A stretch of DNA of 9,637 bases from UBA6078 sp964468685. Lineage in GTDB: Bacteria > Desulfobacterota > Syntrophia > Syntrophales > UBA2210. The notes below the pieces were generated by a model. The model saw only the letters and a program-made list of their open reading frames with translations. It searched no databases and was not told where the DNA came from. The stretch spans positions 1 to 9,637 of the forward strand of contig CAYXUH010000072.1 in the NCBI GenBank assembly GCA_964468685.1, in the 5' to 3' direction. Below are positions 1 to 6,463 of this stretch, piece by piece. How positions within the stretch are numbered: the stretch's first letter is position 1; every line of letters begins with the position of its first letter. Both the position numbers and the translations under genes were made by a program.

Positions 1-2
1 AC

Positions 3-284
3 ACTATTGTGCTATCAGGATTTCTTGGTGTGGGAATAATTATTATGCCTGAGATGATAAAAACGAAGTTTCCATGACCGGTTGAAGAACCAACAGCTTC
101 TGGAATTGTTGGTAGCGTCTACGTGGCATTCGGATTATTGTCTATATTGGGCCTGCGGTCTCCTCTCAAATTTGTGCCTGTTCTTTTGATGCAACTTTGC
201 TACAAGTTAGTATGATTCATCGGTGTTCTTATACCCCTTTTGGTTACAGCACATTTCCCAAGTTATGCAATATCAATGGTGATA
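3..284 (+). pseudogene. 3' part of a small integral membrane protein gene, degraded and cut by an IS
   Basis: Reading the frame that starts at base 3 gives a coherent hydrophobic protein up to the IS boundary, with segments such as GFLGVGIIIMPEM, GIVGSVYVAFGLLSILGL and FIGVLIPLLVTAHFP, which look like two or three membrane helices. The frame holds TGA codons at 75-77 and 213-215. Both lie where a Trp would fit (FP-stop-PVEEP and KLV-stop-FIG), so each could be a TGG to TGA change. Sequence resembling the host protein stops at about 284, where an IS3-type end begins, and the next in-frame stop lies in the IS. The 5' part lies outside the window. The family is not recognised with certainty; a small DoxX-like or other uncharacterised membrane protein is possible. 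TGA-as-Trp recoding is unlikely because other genes here end in TGA. Confidence 0.55.
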
Positions 285-343
285 TGAAGTTCCCCCGAAA
301 TGATGGACACACCGAAAAGTTAGAGATAAAGAAAGAAGGACTT

Positions 344-348
344 GGAGG
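344..348 (+). promoter_or_regulatory. Ribosome binding site fixing the GTG start of orfA
   Basis: GGAGG lies six bases before the GTG at 355. No better ATG lies in the same frame, so this Shine-Dalgarno sequence supports a GTG start for the transposase orfA. Confidence 0.7.
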
Positions 349-354
349 TGTGCA

Positions 355-657
355 GTGGAGAACAAGAGAGAGCGAAGGAGTTTTGACAAAGAATTCAAGA
401 AAGAAGTGGCCTGTTTAGTTACAGAGGGAGGCCGACAGGTTTCAGAAGTAGCACGGGATTTAGATATCCATCCGAATGTAATACATCGCTGGAAACGCGA
501 ATACCTGGAAGACATTGAAGATGCATTCCCAGGCAAAGGATACATGAAGCCCGAAGCAGAGGAGACGCGAAAGTTAAAGAAGCGGTTGGCCGATGTAACG
601 GAGGAGCGAGACATATTAAAAAAAGCGTTGGCCATCTTTTCAAAACACCCTCGATGA
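355..657 (+). CDS. IS3-family transposase OrfA (HTH, DNA-binding)
   Basis: This 100-residue protein is the helix-turn-helix subunit of an IS3-family transposase, which binds the IS ends. Residues 8-50 (RSFDKEF to HRWKREY) match the HTH_Tnp_1 fold, with recognition-helix-like sequence VSEVARDLDIHPNVIHRWK. Residues 68-95 form a charged, leucine-containing coiled coil (TRKLKKRLADVTEERDILKK), the usual oligomerisation segment. The start is GTG behind a strong GGAGG. The stop overlaps the orfB ATG as ATGA (654-657), and an A7 slippery run sits 31 bases before the stop. Length and layout are normal for the family and the reading frame is intact, but its partner orfB is broken. Confidence 0.9.
   Translation: MENKRERRSFDKEFKKEVACLVTEGGRQVSEVARDLDIHPNVIHRWKREYLEDIEDAFPGKGYMKPEAEETRKLKKRLADVTEERDILKKALAIFSKHPR
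618..624 (+). other. A7 slippery sequence for programmed -1 frameshift (OrfAB)
   Basis: Seven consecutive A residues fall as A-AAA-AAA in the orfA frame. A -1 slip enters a frame that is open from here through the orfB start at 654 (SVGHLFKTPSMKYQ). IS3-family elements are known to make the OrfAB fusion transposase by -1 frameshifting at A-rich heptamers in this position. No obvious stimulatory hairpin was identified. The site would now be silent in effect because orfB stops at 768-770. Confidence 0.65.
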
Positions 658-732
658 AATATCAGTTCATTGACAAATACCGCTCCGTATGTCGAGTGGA
701 GAAGATGTGCCGGATATTGAATATAGGCCGGA

Positions 733-750
733 GTCCCGACGAGTCGGGAT
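733..750 (+). repeat. Mini-palindrome inserted in transposase orfB
   Basis: GTCCCGACGAGTCGGGAT contains a 7-bp perfect stem (734-740 with 743-749) and a 2-base loop. It sits where IS3 OrfB proteins read RSGYYTW, and it adds a net 10 bases relative to the expected codons, shifting the frame. The same core with a different loop (TG instead of GA) occurs at 9405-9422 in the repeat tail. Confidence 0.7.
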
Positions 751-1334
751 TACACGTGGAAGAATCGTAGTAAGAGTATGAGAACCAAGGCGAATGAGCG
801 TCTTATGTTAGAGATCAAAGTGATCCATGAGAAGAGTCGCAAGACCTATGGCAGCCCCAGGGTTACTGCCCAATTGCATGCAAGTGGTATCAGATGCGGC
901 AGGAACCGTGTTGCCCGTCTTATGTGTGAGGACGGGATAATGGCAAAGACAAAGCGAAGATTTAAGATTACCACTGATTCAAGGCACAATTTACCGGTAG
1001 CCGAGAACCTTCTCAAACAGGACTTTACCGCGGATGCTCCCAACAAAACATGGACGGGGGATATAACGTATATTTGGACAAAGCAGGGCTGGATGTACCT
1101 TGCTGTAGTACTGGATCTTTTCAATCGTGAGATCGTAGGTTGGTCCATGAGGAAAAGGATAACAAAAGATATAGTGATAGAATCCCTAGCAATGGCCATC
1201 AAACGTAAGAGGCCGCACAAAGGATTGATGTTTCATTCAGACCGTGGGAGCCAGTATGCCAGCCATGAATTCAGAAAGCTCCTGGACAAGCATAATTTTA
1301 TTCAGAGCATGAGTGGTAAAGGGAATTGTTACGA

Positions 1335-1357
1335 GCGCGAAGCCTGCCCTTGGGGTA
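1335..1357 (+). repeat. 23-nt insertion in transposase orfB
   Basis: The bases GCGCGAAGCCTGCCCTTGGG followed by GTA interrupt the codons for CYDNAVTES. Deleting exactly these 23 bases restores the reading frame, the conserved motif and the DD35E spacing. No second copy was seen in the window. It may be a fragment of a dispersed repeat or a local rearrangement. Confidence 0.6.
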
Positions 1358-1543
1358 TAATGCTGTTACGGAAAGCCTCTTCCATACATTAAAGACAGAA
1401 CTCGTGTACTTTGAAAAATACAGGACTCGGTCAGAAGCTCGTCAGAGCATCTTCGAATACATTGAGATGTTTTACAATAGGATCAGGAGACATTCATATT
1501 TGGGATATGTTTCTCCTGTTGACTTCGGCACTCCTGAATCTTC

Positions 1544-2569
1544 TCAGCCAACCCATTCCTTATACCATTCTACAAATTTTCTTATTCCTTCTTCTATCGG
1601 TGTCGCGGGCTTGAACCCCACATCTTTGATAAGATCATCCACGTCGGCGAATGTCGCGGGCACGTCTCCCGGCTGGATGGGGAGGAGATTCTTTTCCGCC
1701 TTCATCCCGAGGGTGTCTTCAATGGCCTCGATAAACCGCATCAGTTCGACGGGGTTATTGTTTCCGATGTTGTATATCTTATAGGACGCGAAGCTCGTCC
1801 CCGGGTCCGGGCTATCGCCGCTCCAGTTCGTATTCGGTTCCGGTATCAGTTCCATCACCCTGACAATGCCTTCTATGATATCGTCTATATAGGTAAAGTC
1901 TCTCTTCATTGCCCCCCTGTTGTACACATCTATCGGCCTGCCGTGCAGAATGGCATCAGTAAAGAGGAAGAGGGCCATGTCGGGTCTACCCCACGGGCCA
2001 TATACCGTGAAGAACCGCAGGCCCGTGCAGGGAATCTGGTAGAGGGCGGAGTAGGCGTGCGCCATGAGTTCATTCGCCTTTTTCGTGGCGGCGTAGAGAC
2101 TCACCGGATGATCGACGTTGTGATGTACCGAAAAGGGCATCAGTGTATTCGCGCCGTAGACGGAACTGGACGATGCGAATACGAGGTGTCCGACCTTCCC
2201 GTGGCGGCACCCTTCGAGGACATTCATGAACCCCATCAGGTTGCTCTCCACATACGCGTGCGGATTTTCGAGGCTGTAGCGCACACCCGCCTGAGCGGCC
2301 AGATGGACAACTCTGTCAAATTCATAATCGGCAAAGAGCTGTTTCATCCCCTCTCTGTCTGCCAGGTCCAGGCGGACAAACCGAAAATTGTCGAACGCCT
2401 TCAGCCGTTCAAGACGTGCCTCTTTCAACCGGACATCGTAGTAATTGTTCAAGTTGTCAAGACCGACAACCATGTACCCGTCGGCAAGGAGACGCATGGA
2501 TAGATGAAAGCCTATGAACCCCGCCGCGCCCGTGACAAGAATACTGTTCTTAAATTTTTCATTTTGCAT
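1544..2569 (-). CDS. NAD-dependent epimerase, UDP-glucuronate 4-epimerase type
   Basis: The 341-residue protein is an extended SDR sugar-nucleotide epimerase that probably converts UDP-glucuronate to UDP-galacturonate in the cytoplasm for capsule or O-antigen synthesis. It shows the Rossmann motif GAAGFIG (residues 14-20), DNLNNYYDVRLKEARL (38-53), which is typical of UDP-glucuronate 4-epimerases, the catalytic Ser stretch SSSSVYG (133-139), the Y159-x3-K163 dyad, and RFFTVYGPWGRPDM (185-198), typical of this subgroup. Length is normal. The start at 2569 places the Rossmann fold correctly, but the Shine-Dalgarno sequence is weak. It ends in TGA only about 18 bases from the truncated IS, so its 3' flank has been rearranged while the gene stays intact. 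No other sugar-pathway gene lies beside it. A related UDP-sugar epimerase activity is the main alternative. Confidence 0.9.
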   Translation of the reverse strand: MQNEKFKNSILVTGAAGFIGFHLSMRLLADGYMVVGLDNLNNYYDVRLKEARLERLKAFDNFRFVRLDLADREGMKQLFADYEFDRVVHLAAQAGVRYSLENPHAYVESNLMGFMNVLEGCRHGKVGHLVFASSSSVYGANTLMPFSVHHNVDHPVSLYAATKKANELMAHAYSALYQIPCTGLRFFTVYGPWGRPDMALFLFTDAILHGRPIDVYNRGAMKRDFTYIDDIIEGIVRVMELIPEPNTNWSGDSPDPGTSFASYKIYNIGNNNPVELMRFIEAIEDTLGMKAEKNLLPIQPGDVPATFADVDDLIKDVGFKPATPIEEGIRKFVEWYKEWVG

Positions 2570-2631
2570 TGGAAACCGCCCGTGTGGATTGAATTGTGGG
2601 ACACCCCTTGATAAGCTAATGTTCTTAGATT

Positions 2632-2758
2632 GTTATTACTACGGCAATTAAACATATCAAATATCATGCCGGACCCCGATCCGGCATCCAGGCCAATTCT
2701 GGATTCCGGCTTTCGCCGGAATGACGGCTTTGACATATATTGTTGCCAGAGTAATAAC
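2632..2758. repeat. MITE-like palindromic unit in the epimerase upstream region
   Basis: An imperfect 16-bp terminal inverted repeat (2632-2647, GTTATTACTACGGCAA, with 2743-2758, 14 of 16 matching) encloses two hairpins. One has an 8-bp stem, ATGCCGGA (2666-2673) with 2680-2687 and a 6-base loop. The other has an 8-bp stem, ATTCCGGC (2703-2710) with 2715-2722 and loop TTTC. The second hairpin resembles the dispersed GGATTCCGGC-TTTC-GCCGGAATGAC type of repeat common in proteobacteria. There is no coding capacity. The remaining 2759-2890 part of this 379-base intergenic region shows nothing clear apart from the small palindrome at 2751-2765. Confidence 0.6.
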
Positions 2759-2765
2759 TTATTAC
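2751..2765. repeat. Perfect 15-nt palindrome GTAATAACTTATTAC
   Basis: Seven-base arms flank a single central C. It overlaps the right terminal repeat of the MITE-like unit. It could be an operator for either flanking gene or simply part of the repeat, and nothing else distinguishes the two. Confidence 0.35.
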
Positions 2766-2890
2766 AATAGTGACTGTCTTTACAAGTACGGAAGGCAGAA
2801 AATTGGCAGAAAAGTGAATTTCTCCATCGCATTATCAAAGGCATTGAACGTCCCAAGAGGTGGGGGATATAGTCCTCAAAGGATTTACCA

Positions 2891-2919
2891 TTGATCCATA
2901 ACGGCAATTCATCTATACC
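2891..2919 (+). promoter_or_regulatory. Candidate sigma-70 promoter for the secreted-protein gene
   Basis: TTGATC (2891-2896) and TATACC (2914-2919) are separated by exactly 17 bases, each matching 4 of 6 consensus positions. Transcription would begin near 2926, just before the GAGGAG ribosome binding site (2938-2943) of the gene at 2949. This is prediction by eye only. Confidence 0.45.
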
Positions 2920-2948
2920 TGTTCATATTAATCCGTTGAGGAGCTCTG

Positions 2949-3653
2949 ATGGTGAAAAGATCTTTTCTGGTGATGATAGCTTCCCTTCTTTTTCTCGCAG
3001 CGCCCCCGGTTCAGGCGTATGAGGCCCATGTCGAAGAGGTCATCAATGCCCCCACCGTGACCTGTAAAAAGCCCTTCAGCATCGACGTTACGTTAGATAC
3101 CTGGAACAAGGCTCTGGATAATCCCTGTCTCATGGGGCAGCTCTGGGCGATATACGAATTCAAGCCGCCTTACAGGGTGACCAGGACTGATGCAGGCATC
3201 CATGTCTCTGATCCGTTGGGAATTACCGGGGATATCCGGCAGGTCGACCCATCAGACCATTCCAGAACCTTTTACGGAGCGGGAAGCTTCGATCACTGGG
3301 CGGTGCCTTCTTTTTTTACCGCCAGTGGCGTCGTTATCTTTGAATACAACACCGACAGGGAGAAACTCTCGGGAGAGGTGACTATCTTTATGCGGGGGGA
3401 TAATGGCATCTCACGCTTCGTCATGAATATCTTTTCCGGCATCCTCACCCGTCGCATCAACAATCGCATCGAAAGTCAACTGGAAAATATAAAGATGATC
3501 ATTCAGGATATCGTCAACGATCCCCAGAAGATCAGAGTCGCCCTGACCAGCCAGGTGCTGAGCAATTTTGACAGGGTGTTTCCAGCGGCGAAGATCAAAC
3601 CGTTGGAAGATCAGAAGATACTCCCTGATCTTCAATTCCGGATGGACAGGTAG
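2949..3653 (+). CDS. Secreted protein of unknown function
   Basis: The 234-residue protein starts with a clear Sec signal peptide: MVKRS, a hydrophobic core FLVMIASLLFLAAPP, and VQA before Y24 as the likely cleavage site. There is no lipobox Cys, so it is probably periplasmic or extracellular. The mature part has two Cys (39 and 60) that could form a disulfide. Its N-terminal two thirds look beta-rich, and the region around 155-210 (FVMNIFSGILTRRINNRIES onward) looks helical and amphipathic. I do not recognise the family. The start is supported by GAGGAG five bases upstream and by the signal peptide beginning at once. It converges with the GIY-YIG gene, whose stop lies 27 bases away, and no terminator hairpin is visible between them. 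It is probably a single-gene transcript from the promoter at 2891-2919. Confidence 0.8.
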   Translation: MVKRSFLVMIASLLFLAAPPVQAYEAHVEEVINAPTVTCKKPFSIDVTLDTWNKALDNPCLMGQLWAIYEFKPPYRVTRTDAGIHVSDPLGITGDIRQVDPSDHSRTFYGAGSFDHWAVPSFFTASGVVIFEYNTDREKLSGEVTIFMRGDNGISRFVMNIFSGILTRRINNRIESQLENIKMIIQDIVNDPQKIRVALTSQVLSNFDRVFPAAKIKPLEDQKILPDLQFRMDR

Positions 3654-3680
3654 ATTGAACGCAAATAAACCCGGCGGCCA

Positions 3681-3971
3681 TCACATCGAAGCGGCACCGA
3701 CAACCTCCCAAATGGATTCAGGGTGCTGTATCAAGATCTCCTTCTGCGCCCTGGGAAGGCGCTTGATTCTGTGTTCCAACCTCAACGCCGCCCCCCGGTC
3801 GGGGACACCGACTGTAAACACAAGCTGAAGCGGTCCCCTTCCCTTCACGTACCGCGCGGCCTTGGGGCCTGAGGCCTGATGCTCAGAAAAACGGCGGTCC
3901 ACATCAGTGGTTATCCCCGTGTAGAGGCTCCCGTCCCCGCATCTGATCATATAGACATACCAGTTTGTCAT
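3681..3971 (-). CDS. Small GIY-YIG nuclease-domain protein (UPF0213/YhbQ-like)
   Basis: The 96-residue protein is a stand-alone GIY-YIG domain, the usual size for the UPF0213 (YhbQ) group. It begins WYVYMIRCGDGSLYTGITTD, which supplies the two short GIY-YIG elements (VYM at 6-8 and YTG at 17-19). The conserved Arg falls in DVDRRFSEH (R26/R27) and the metal-binding Glu in ALRLEHRIK (E66). Members are predicted DNA endonucleases, and their cellular role is poorly defined. The start at 3971 fits the family N-terminus although the Shine-Dalgarno sequence is weak. It lies 55 bases downstream of the SDR gene on the same strand and may be the last gene of that operon. It ends in TGA. Confidence 0.88.
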   Translation of the reverse strand: MTNWYVYMIRCGDGSLYTGITTDVDRRFSEHQASGPKAARYVKGRGPLQLVFTVGVPDRGAALRLEHRIKRLPRAQKEILIQHPESIWEVVGAASM

Positions 3972-4026
3972 ACGATTCTGACCCGAATATGGAAAGTCCG
4001 ACTCGCAGGGTTTTATAGCGGCTCTT

Positions 4027-4815
4027 CTAGCGCTGCGTTATCGGTGTCGTCGTGAGATGAAACCCGCCGTCAAGGATCAGGGTCTCTCCGGTAACCAGGG
4101 GGGCACCTGCAACAAAATAGAGGATAGCCTGCGCCACCGTGTCGGGCGTCGCCGTCATCTTAAGCGGCGTTGTCTCTTCCAGATATTGTTTCGTTGCTTC
4201 ATACTTTTCGTCCCCCATCCCCTGCCGAAGCCAGTCTCCCTGAATAAATCCGGGGCAGACGGCATTCATGCGGATCTCGGGGCCGAGGACACGGGCAAGC
4301 GACAGTGTCATCGTGATCAAAGCACCCTTCGAGGCGGCATAGGCGACAGAACTCCCGATCCCGGTCACTCCGGCAATGGAGGCCACATTGACAATCGAAC
4401 CGCTCCCGGCCTTCTTCATGTGCGGCACCACGGCCCGTACCATCTGGTAAACACCCACCACATTGATCCCATATATATGGAGAAAGTCCTCCCCGCTCAA
4501 TCCTTCAAGATCGTCGTGCGCGCAGAATTTGGTGGTGCCGGCGTTGTTGACCAGGGCATCGATTCGTCCCCACTTTTCCATCGTCTCCGACGCCATCCTG
4601 CGGCAGTCTTCATCCCGCGCGACATCGGCCCTGCACAGAAGCGTATCTGCTCCGAGCGCCGTGCAGGTCTCCGCGGCCTCTCTGGCCTGCCCCTCGCTCT
4701 TTGAATAGTTGATAACAACATTGTAGCCCTTTTCCGCGAGCATCCGGGCAGTCGCGGCTCCGACGCCCCGTGCCGAACCCGTCACAACGGCAACACCCTT
4801 TGAAGCATCCCTCAT
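4027..4815 (-). CDS. SDR-family oxidoreductase, FabG-like
   Basis: The 262-residue protein is a classical short-chain dehydrogenase/reductase and probably uses NAD(P)H on a carbonyl substrate. It has the cofactor motif TGSARGVG (12-19), NNAG (90-93), active-site Asn118, Ser146 in NVASIAG, and the Y159-x3-K163 dyad in YAASKGALITMT. The C-terminus NAVCPGFI (184-191) and TGETLILDGGF (242-252) is typical of 3-oxoacyl-ACP reductase-like members. The catalytic tetrad is complete. The start at 4815 follows AAAGGGA at good spacing. It lies 43 bases after the thioesterase gene on the same strand, which suggests joint action on acyl thioesters. The exact substrate cannot be read from sequence; alternatives include polyketide-, hydroxyacyl- or sugar-type SDR substrates. 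Confidence 0.9.
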   Translation of the reverse strand: MRDASKGVAVVTGSARGVGAATARMLAEKGYNVVINYSKSEGQAREAAETCTALGADTLLCRADVARDEDCRRMASETMEKWGRIDALVNNAGTTKFCAHDDLEGLSGEDFLHIYGINVVGVYQMVRAVVPHMKKAGSGSIVNVASIAGVTGIGSSVAYAASKGALITMTLSLARVLGPEIRMNAVCPGFIQGDWLRQGMGDEKYEATKQYLEETTPLKMTATPDTVAQAILYFVAGAPLVTGETLILDGGFHLTTTPITQR

Positions 4816-4858
4816 CTCGTCCCTTTCTCGTGTCCGCTGGTTTTCCCTTCTCCCACAA

Positions 4859-5260
4859 TCATACGGCTAGAACGTGTGTAGAGGTTATTTCAGCCAGAAG
4901 GCGATCTTTATTCCCGGTGATACGGGTCCGTATGACCAGTACGTTCTGTCCCTTTCGTACGAATCGAGCTTCAGCGCGAATTGTCCCGTCTCGTTGATTA
5001 CTGAGCAACGCTGTATGAAGATTAACCGCCAGGGGGAATCCCTTTCCGTCAGGACCGATTTCCCGTTTTCCTATCGCAAGGACTGATGCCGTTACGTCCG
5101 CCAGCCAGATCAGTGCGCCGGCCTGCACGGTACCGAAAGGGTTACATACCCCTTTCGTTACAGGCATACTGCTGACAACATAATCCTCATGCCTTTCTTC
5201 AATAACAAAATCAATCGTCCCGCTCCGGCTTGAAGAATTGATATGATCCTGAATATTCAT
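4859..5260 (-). CDS. PaaI-type hotdog-fold thioesterase
   Basis: The 133-residue protein (from the ATG at 5260) has the single-domain hotdog fold and probably hydrolyses an acyl- or aryl-CoA thioester in the cytoplasm. The signature region is NPFGTVQAGALIWLADVTAS (40-59), with the helix-borne Asp55 in LAD where PaaI enzymes carry their acidic catalytic residue. The usual HGG motif reads QAG here. NLHTALL (80-86) and the C-terminal strands RAEARFVRKGQ and VIRTRITGNKDRLLAEIT complete the fold. An upstream in-frame ATG at 5284 would add eight residues, but AAGGA sits eight bases before the inner ATG and nothing comparable precedes the outer one. It is followed closely by the SDR gene and probably shares its transcript. 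It ends in TGA. Confidence 0.85.
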   Translation of the reverse strand: MNIQDHINSSSRSGTIDFVIEERHEDYVVSSMPVTKGVCNPFGTVQAGALIWLADVTASVLAIGKREIGPDGKGFPLAVNLHTALLSNQRDGTIRAEARFVRKGQNVLVIRTRITGNKDRLLAEITSTHVLAV

Positions 5261-5268
5261 CACGTAGT

Positions 5269-5273
5269 TCCTT
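5269..5273 (-). promoter_or_regulatory. Ribosome binding site selecting the thioesterase start at 5260
   Basis: The minus strand reads AAGGA eight bases before the ATG at 5260. This favours that start over the ATG at 5284, which has no purine-rich sequence in front of it. Confidence 0.6.
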
Positions 5274-5404
5274 TTCGCTCCCATGGAACATACAGCCGCG
5301 GCATTAATTATCCACCCATTTTCTTTGCCGCCTTATACGGTAAGCTGCAACCGGGATTTAATGGTCTTTGATGTCGAAAAAAGGGATCTCCGCTCAGGGT
5401 ATCT

Positions 5405-6463
5405 CTATCGAGGCTCTGCCGGGGCCACCGCGGCAAGAGGCTTACCCTCCCGGTCCTGGACACCCAGAATCTTCAGGAATCGAGCAGTAACCGTTTGGGC
5501 AACCTGCGCCCGCTCTTCCGGTTTTAACCCTTTAAGGGCGATCTTTCCGCCGGCTGCCTTCTCGTGCCCGCCACCGGTACCGAGCCCCTTAACAAACCGG
5601 AGGGTTATAGTGCCGGCCATCGATCCGCGACGGGAGGTCCGGACCGACAGCAGGAGATAATCCTTGTATTCCCCCATGCAGAGGGTCCAGCGAATATTCT
5701 CCATTCTCAGGAGAAAATCGGCCATCTCGGCGGTTACGTCAGGTGTATTCAGGCTTCCCATGTGTGAGATCATCACGTCACCGTACTGGACCGAATGGGA
5801 AATCGCGTCGGCAAACTTCAGGTAATAGGATTTCGGGACGCTCGGATTTTCTATTCCCGCCAGGGTCCGGGGGGCGATCTTGGGGAAGAGGTAGTTGAAG
5901 GCATCCAGATCAGCCTTCACAAAGGAACGGCTGAGACCGTTTGTATCGGTTTTCAACCCGTAATAGAGCGCGGTGGCAAGCTTGCGATCTATCGCCAGAT
6001 CAAGTTCCTGAAGATATTCAGTCAGGATTGTTGAGGAGCTGCCGTAACGGGGCCGGACATCATAGAACGGGCACCGCGTGGTGTCTCTCCTCATGGGGTG
6101 GTGATCAATGACGATAGTGGGTAATATCTCCCGGGGGATGGCATTGTTCCCGGTGTGGGGCTGGCTGTCGACAAGCGCGATGAGTGAAAAGTCGTTAAAA
6201 TTAAGTTTGTTCGTGCGTATCATATCGATCTTCAGACGTCGAACGAGCTGGCGGTTTTCGGCCCGGCCGATAGTACCGTCATACCCGATGACCGCCTTAC
6301 GCCGGAGCGTGTGAGCTACGATGTATTTTAGCGCGGCGGCCGATGCAATTGTATCGGGATCGGGATTATTATGACACATGATCAGAATATCCCTCTTCTG
6401 TCCTATCAGAGAGAGCATCGTCTCCGCGGGGCGGTCCGGGGTATGTCCTTCGGAGGGCATCAT
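5405..6463 (-). CDS. DHH/DHHA1-family phosphoesterase (NrnA/Pde2-like)
   Basis: The 352-residue protein belongs to the DHH-DHHA1 superfamily, whose stand-alone members cleave nanoRNAs, pAp, pApA or c-di-AMP using Mn2+. The metal-binding motifs are all present: HNNPDPD (31-37), LVDSQP (Asp99), DHH (120-122) and KTDT (Asp173). The C-terminal substrate-binding motif is GGGHEKAAGG (297-306). Length is slightly above the 310-330 typical of NrnA, with a short N-terminal lead and an Ala/Pro-rich tail. The frame stays open 26 codons upstream, but AAAGGTG lies seven bases before the ATG at 6463, and the upstream extension is Cys- and Arg-rich and unlike the family. The gene is divergent from the di-adenylate cyclase at 6743, which suggests a role in c-di-AMP or pApA turnover. 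That substrate is inferred; plain oligoribonuclease/pAp phosphatase activity is equally possible from sequence. Confidence 0.9.
   Translation of the reverse strand: MMPSEGHTPDRPAETMLSLIGQKRDILIMCHNNPDPDTIASAAALKYIVAHTLRRKAVIGYDGTIGRAENRQLVRRLKIDMIRTNKLNFNDFSLIALVDSQPHTGNNAIPREILPTIVIDHHPMRRDTTRCPFYDVRPRYGSSSTILTEYLQELDLAIDRKLATALYYGLKTDTNGLSRSFVKADLDAFNYLFPKIAPRTLAGIENPSVPKSYYLKFADAISHSVQYGDVMISHMGSLNTPDVTAEMADFLLRMENIRWTLCMGEYKDYLLLSVRTSRRGSMAGTITLRFVKGLGTGGGHEKAAGGKIALKGLKPEERAQVAQTVTARFLKILGVQDREGKPLAAVAPAEPR

Larger units (their letters stand above)
285..1526 (+). mobile_element. IS3-family insertion sequence remnant, right end missing
   Basis: The left end begins near 285 with TGAAGTTCCCCCGAAATGAT, similar in style to IS3-family termini. 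It is followed by the orfA/orfB pair typical of the family: an HTH protein and a DDE integrase with a -1 frame relation. Transposase similarity ends at SPVDF (about 1526). The sequence then becomes the reverse complement of the tail of the neighbouring epimerase gene, and no inverted copy of the left end is visible. OrfB has two frame-disrupting changes, so the element should not transpose by itself. The boundaries are estimates from protein similarity, and no target duplication can be found because the right end is lost. Confidence 0.8.
654..1526 (+). pseudogene. IS3-family transposase OrfB (DDE integrase), two frame disruptions and truncated C-terminus
   Basis: This is the catalytic rve/DDE subunit, read in three pieces. 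Piece 1 (654-770) is MKYQFIDKYRSVCRVEKM to NIGRS and then runs into a TAG. Piece 2 continues in the +1 frame from about 750 (YTWKNRSKSMRTK) to 1334. It contains the first catalytic Asp in WTGDITYI (codon 1060-1062) and the second in HSDRGSQY (1240-1242). Piece 3 runs from about 1358 to 1526 in the original frame (NAVTESLFHTLK), with the catalytic Glu at 1371-1373, and ends at SPVDF before the usual short tail. Removing 23 bases (1335-1357) restores GNCYDNAVTES and leaves exactly 35 residues between the second Asp and the Glu, the canonical DD35E spacing. Beyond 1526 the frame reads on into antisense epimerase sequence. Confidence 0.85.

Noticed and set aside
3..284. TGA read as tryptophan (alternative genetic code)
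   Set aside because: The epimerase, thioesterase and GIY-YIG genes all end in TGA at the expected family lengths, and Trp is encoded by TGG throughout the real genes.
1326..1784. Single protein reading from the transposase tail into 1784
   Set aside because: From about 1527 it is simply the antisense of the epimerase C-terminal region, an accidental read-through of the truncated IS.
2512..2907. Minus-strand open frame of 131 codons over the epimerase start region
   Set aside because: It runs through the palindromic repeats, overlaps the epimerase N-terminus in another frame, and its translation looks like repeat-derived low-quality protein.
4057..4704. Long plus-strand open frame opposite the SDR gene
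   Set aside because: The SDR protein has every family motif on the other strand, and the antisense translation is His/Arg/Pro-rich and featureless.
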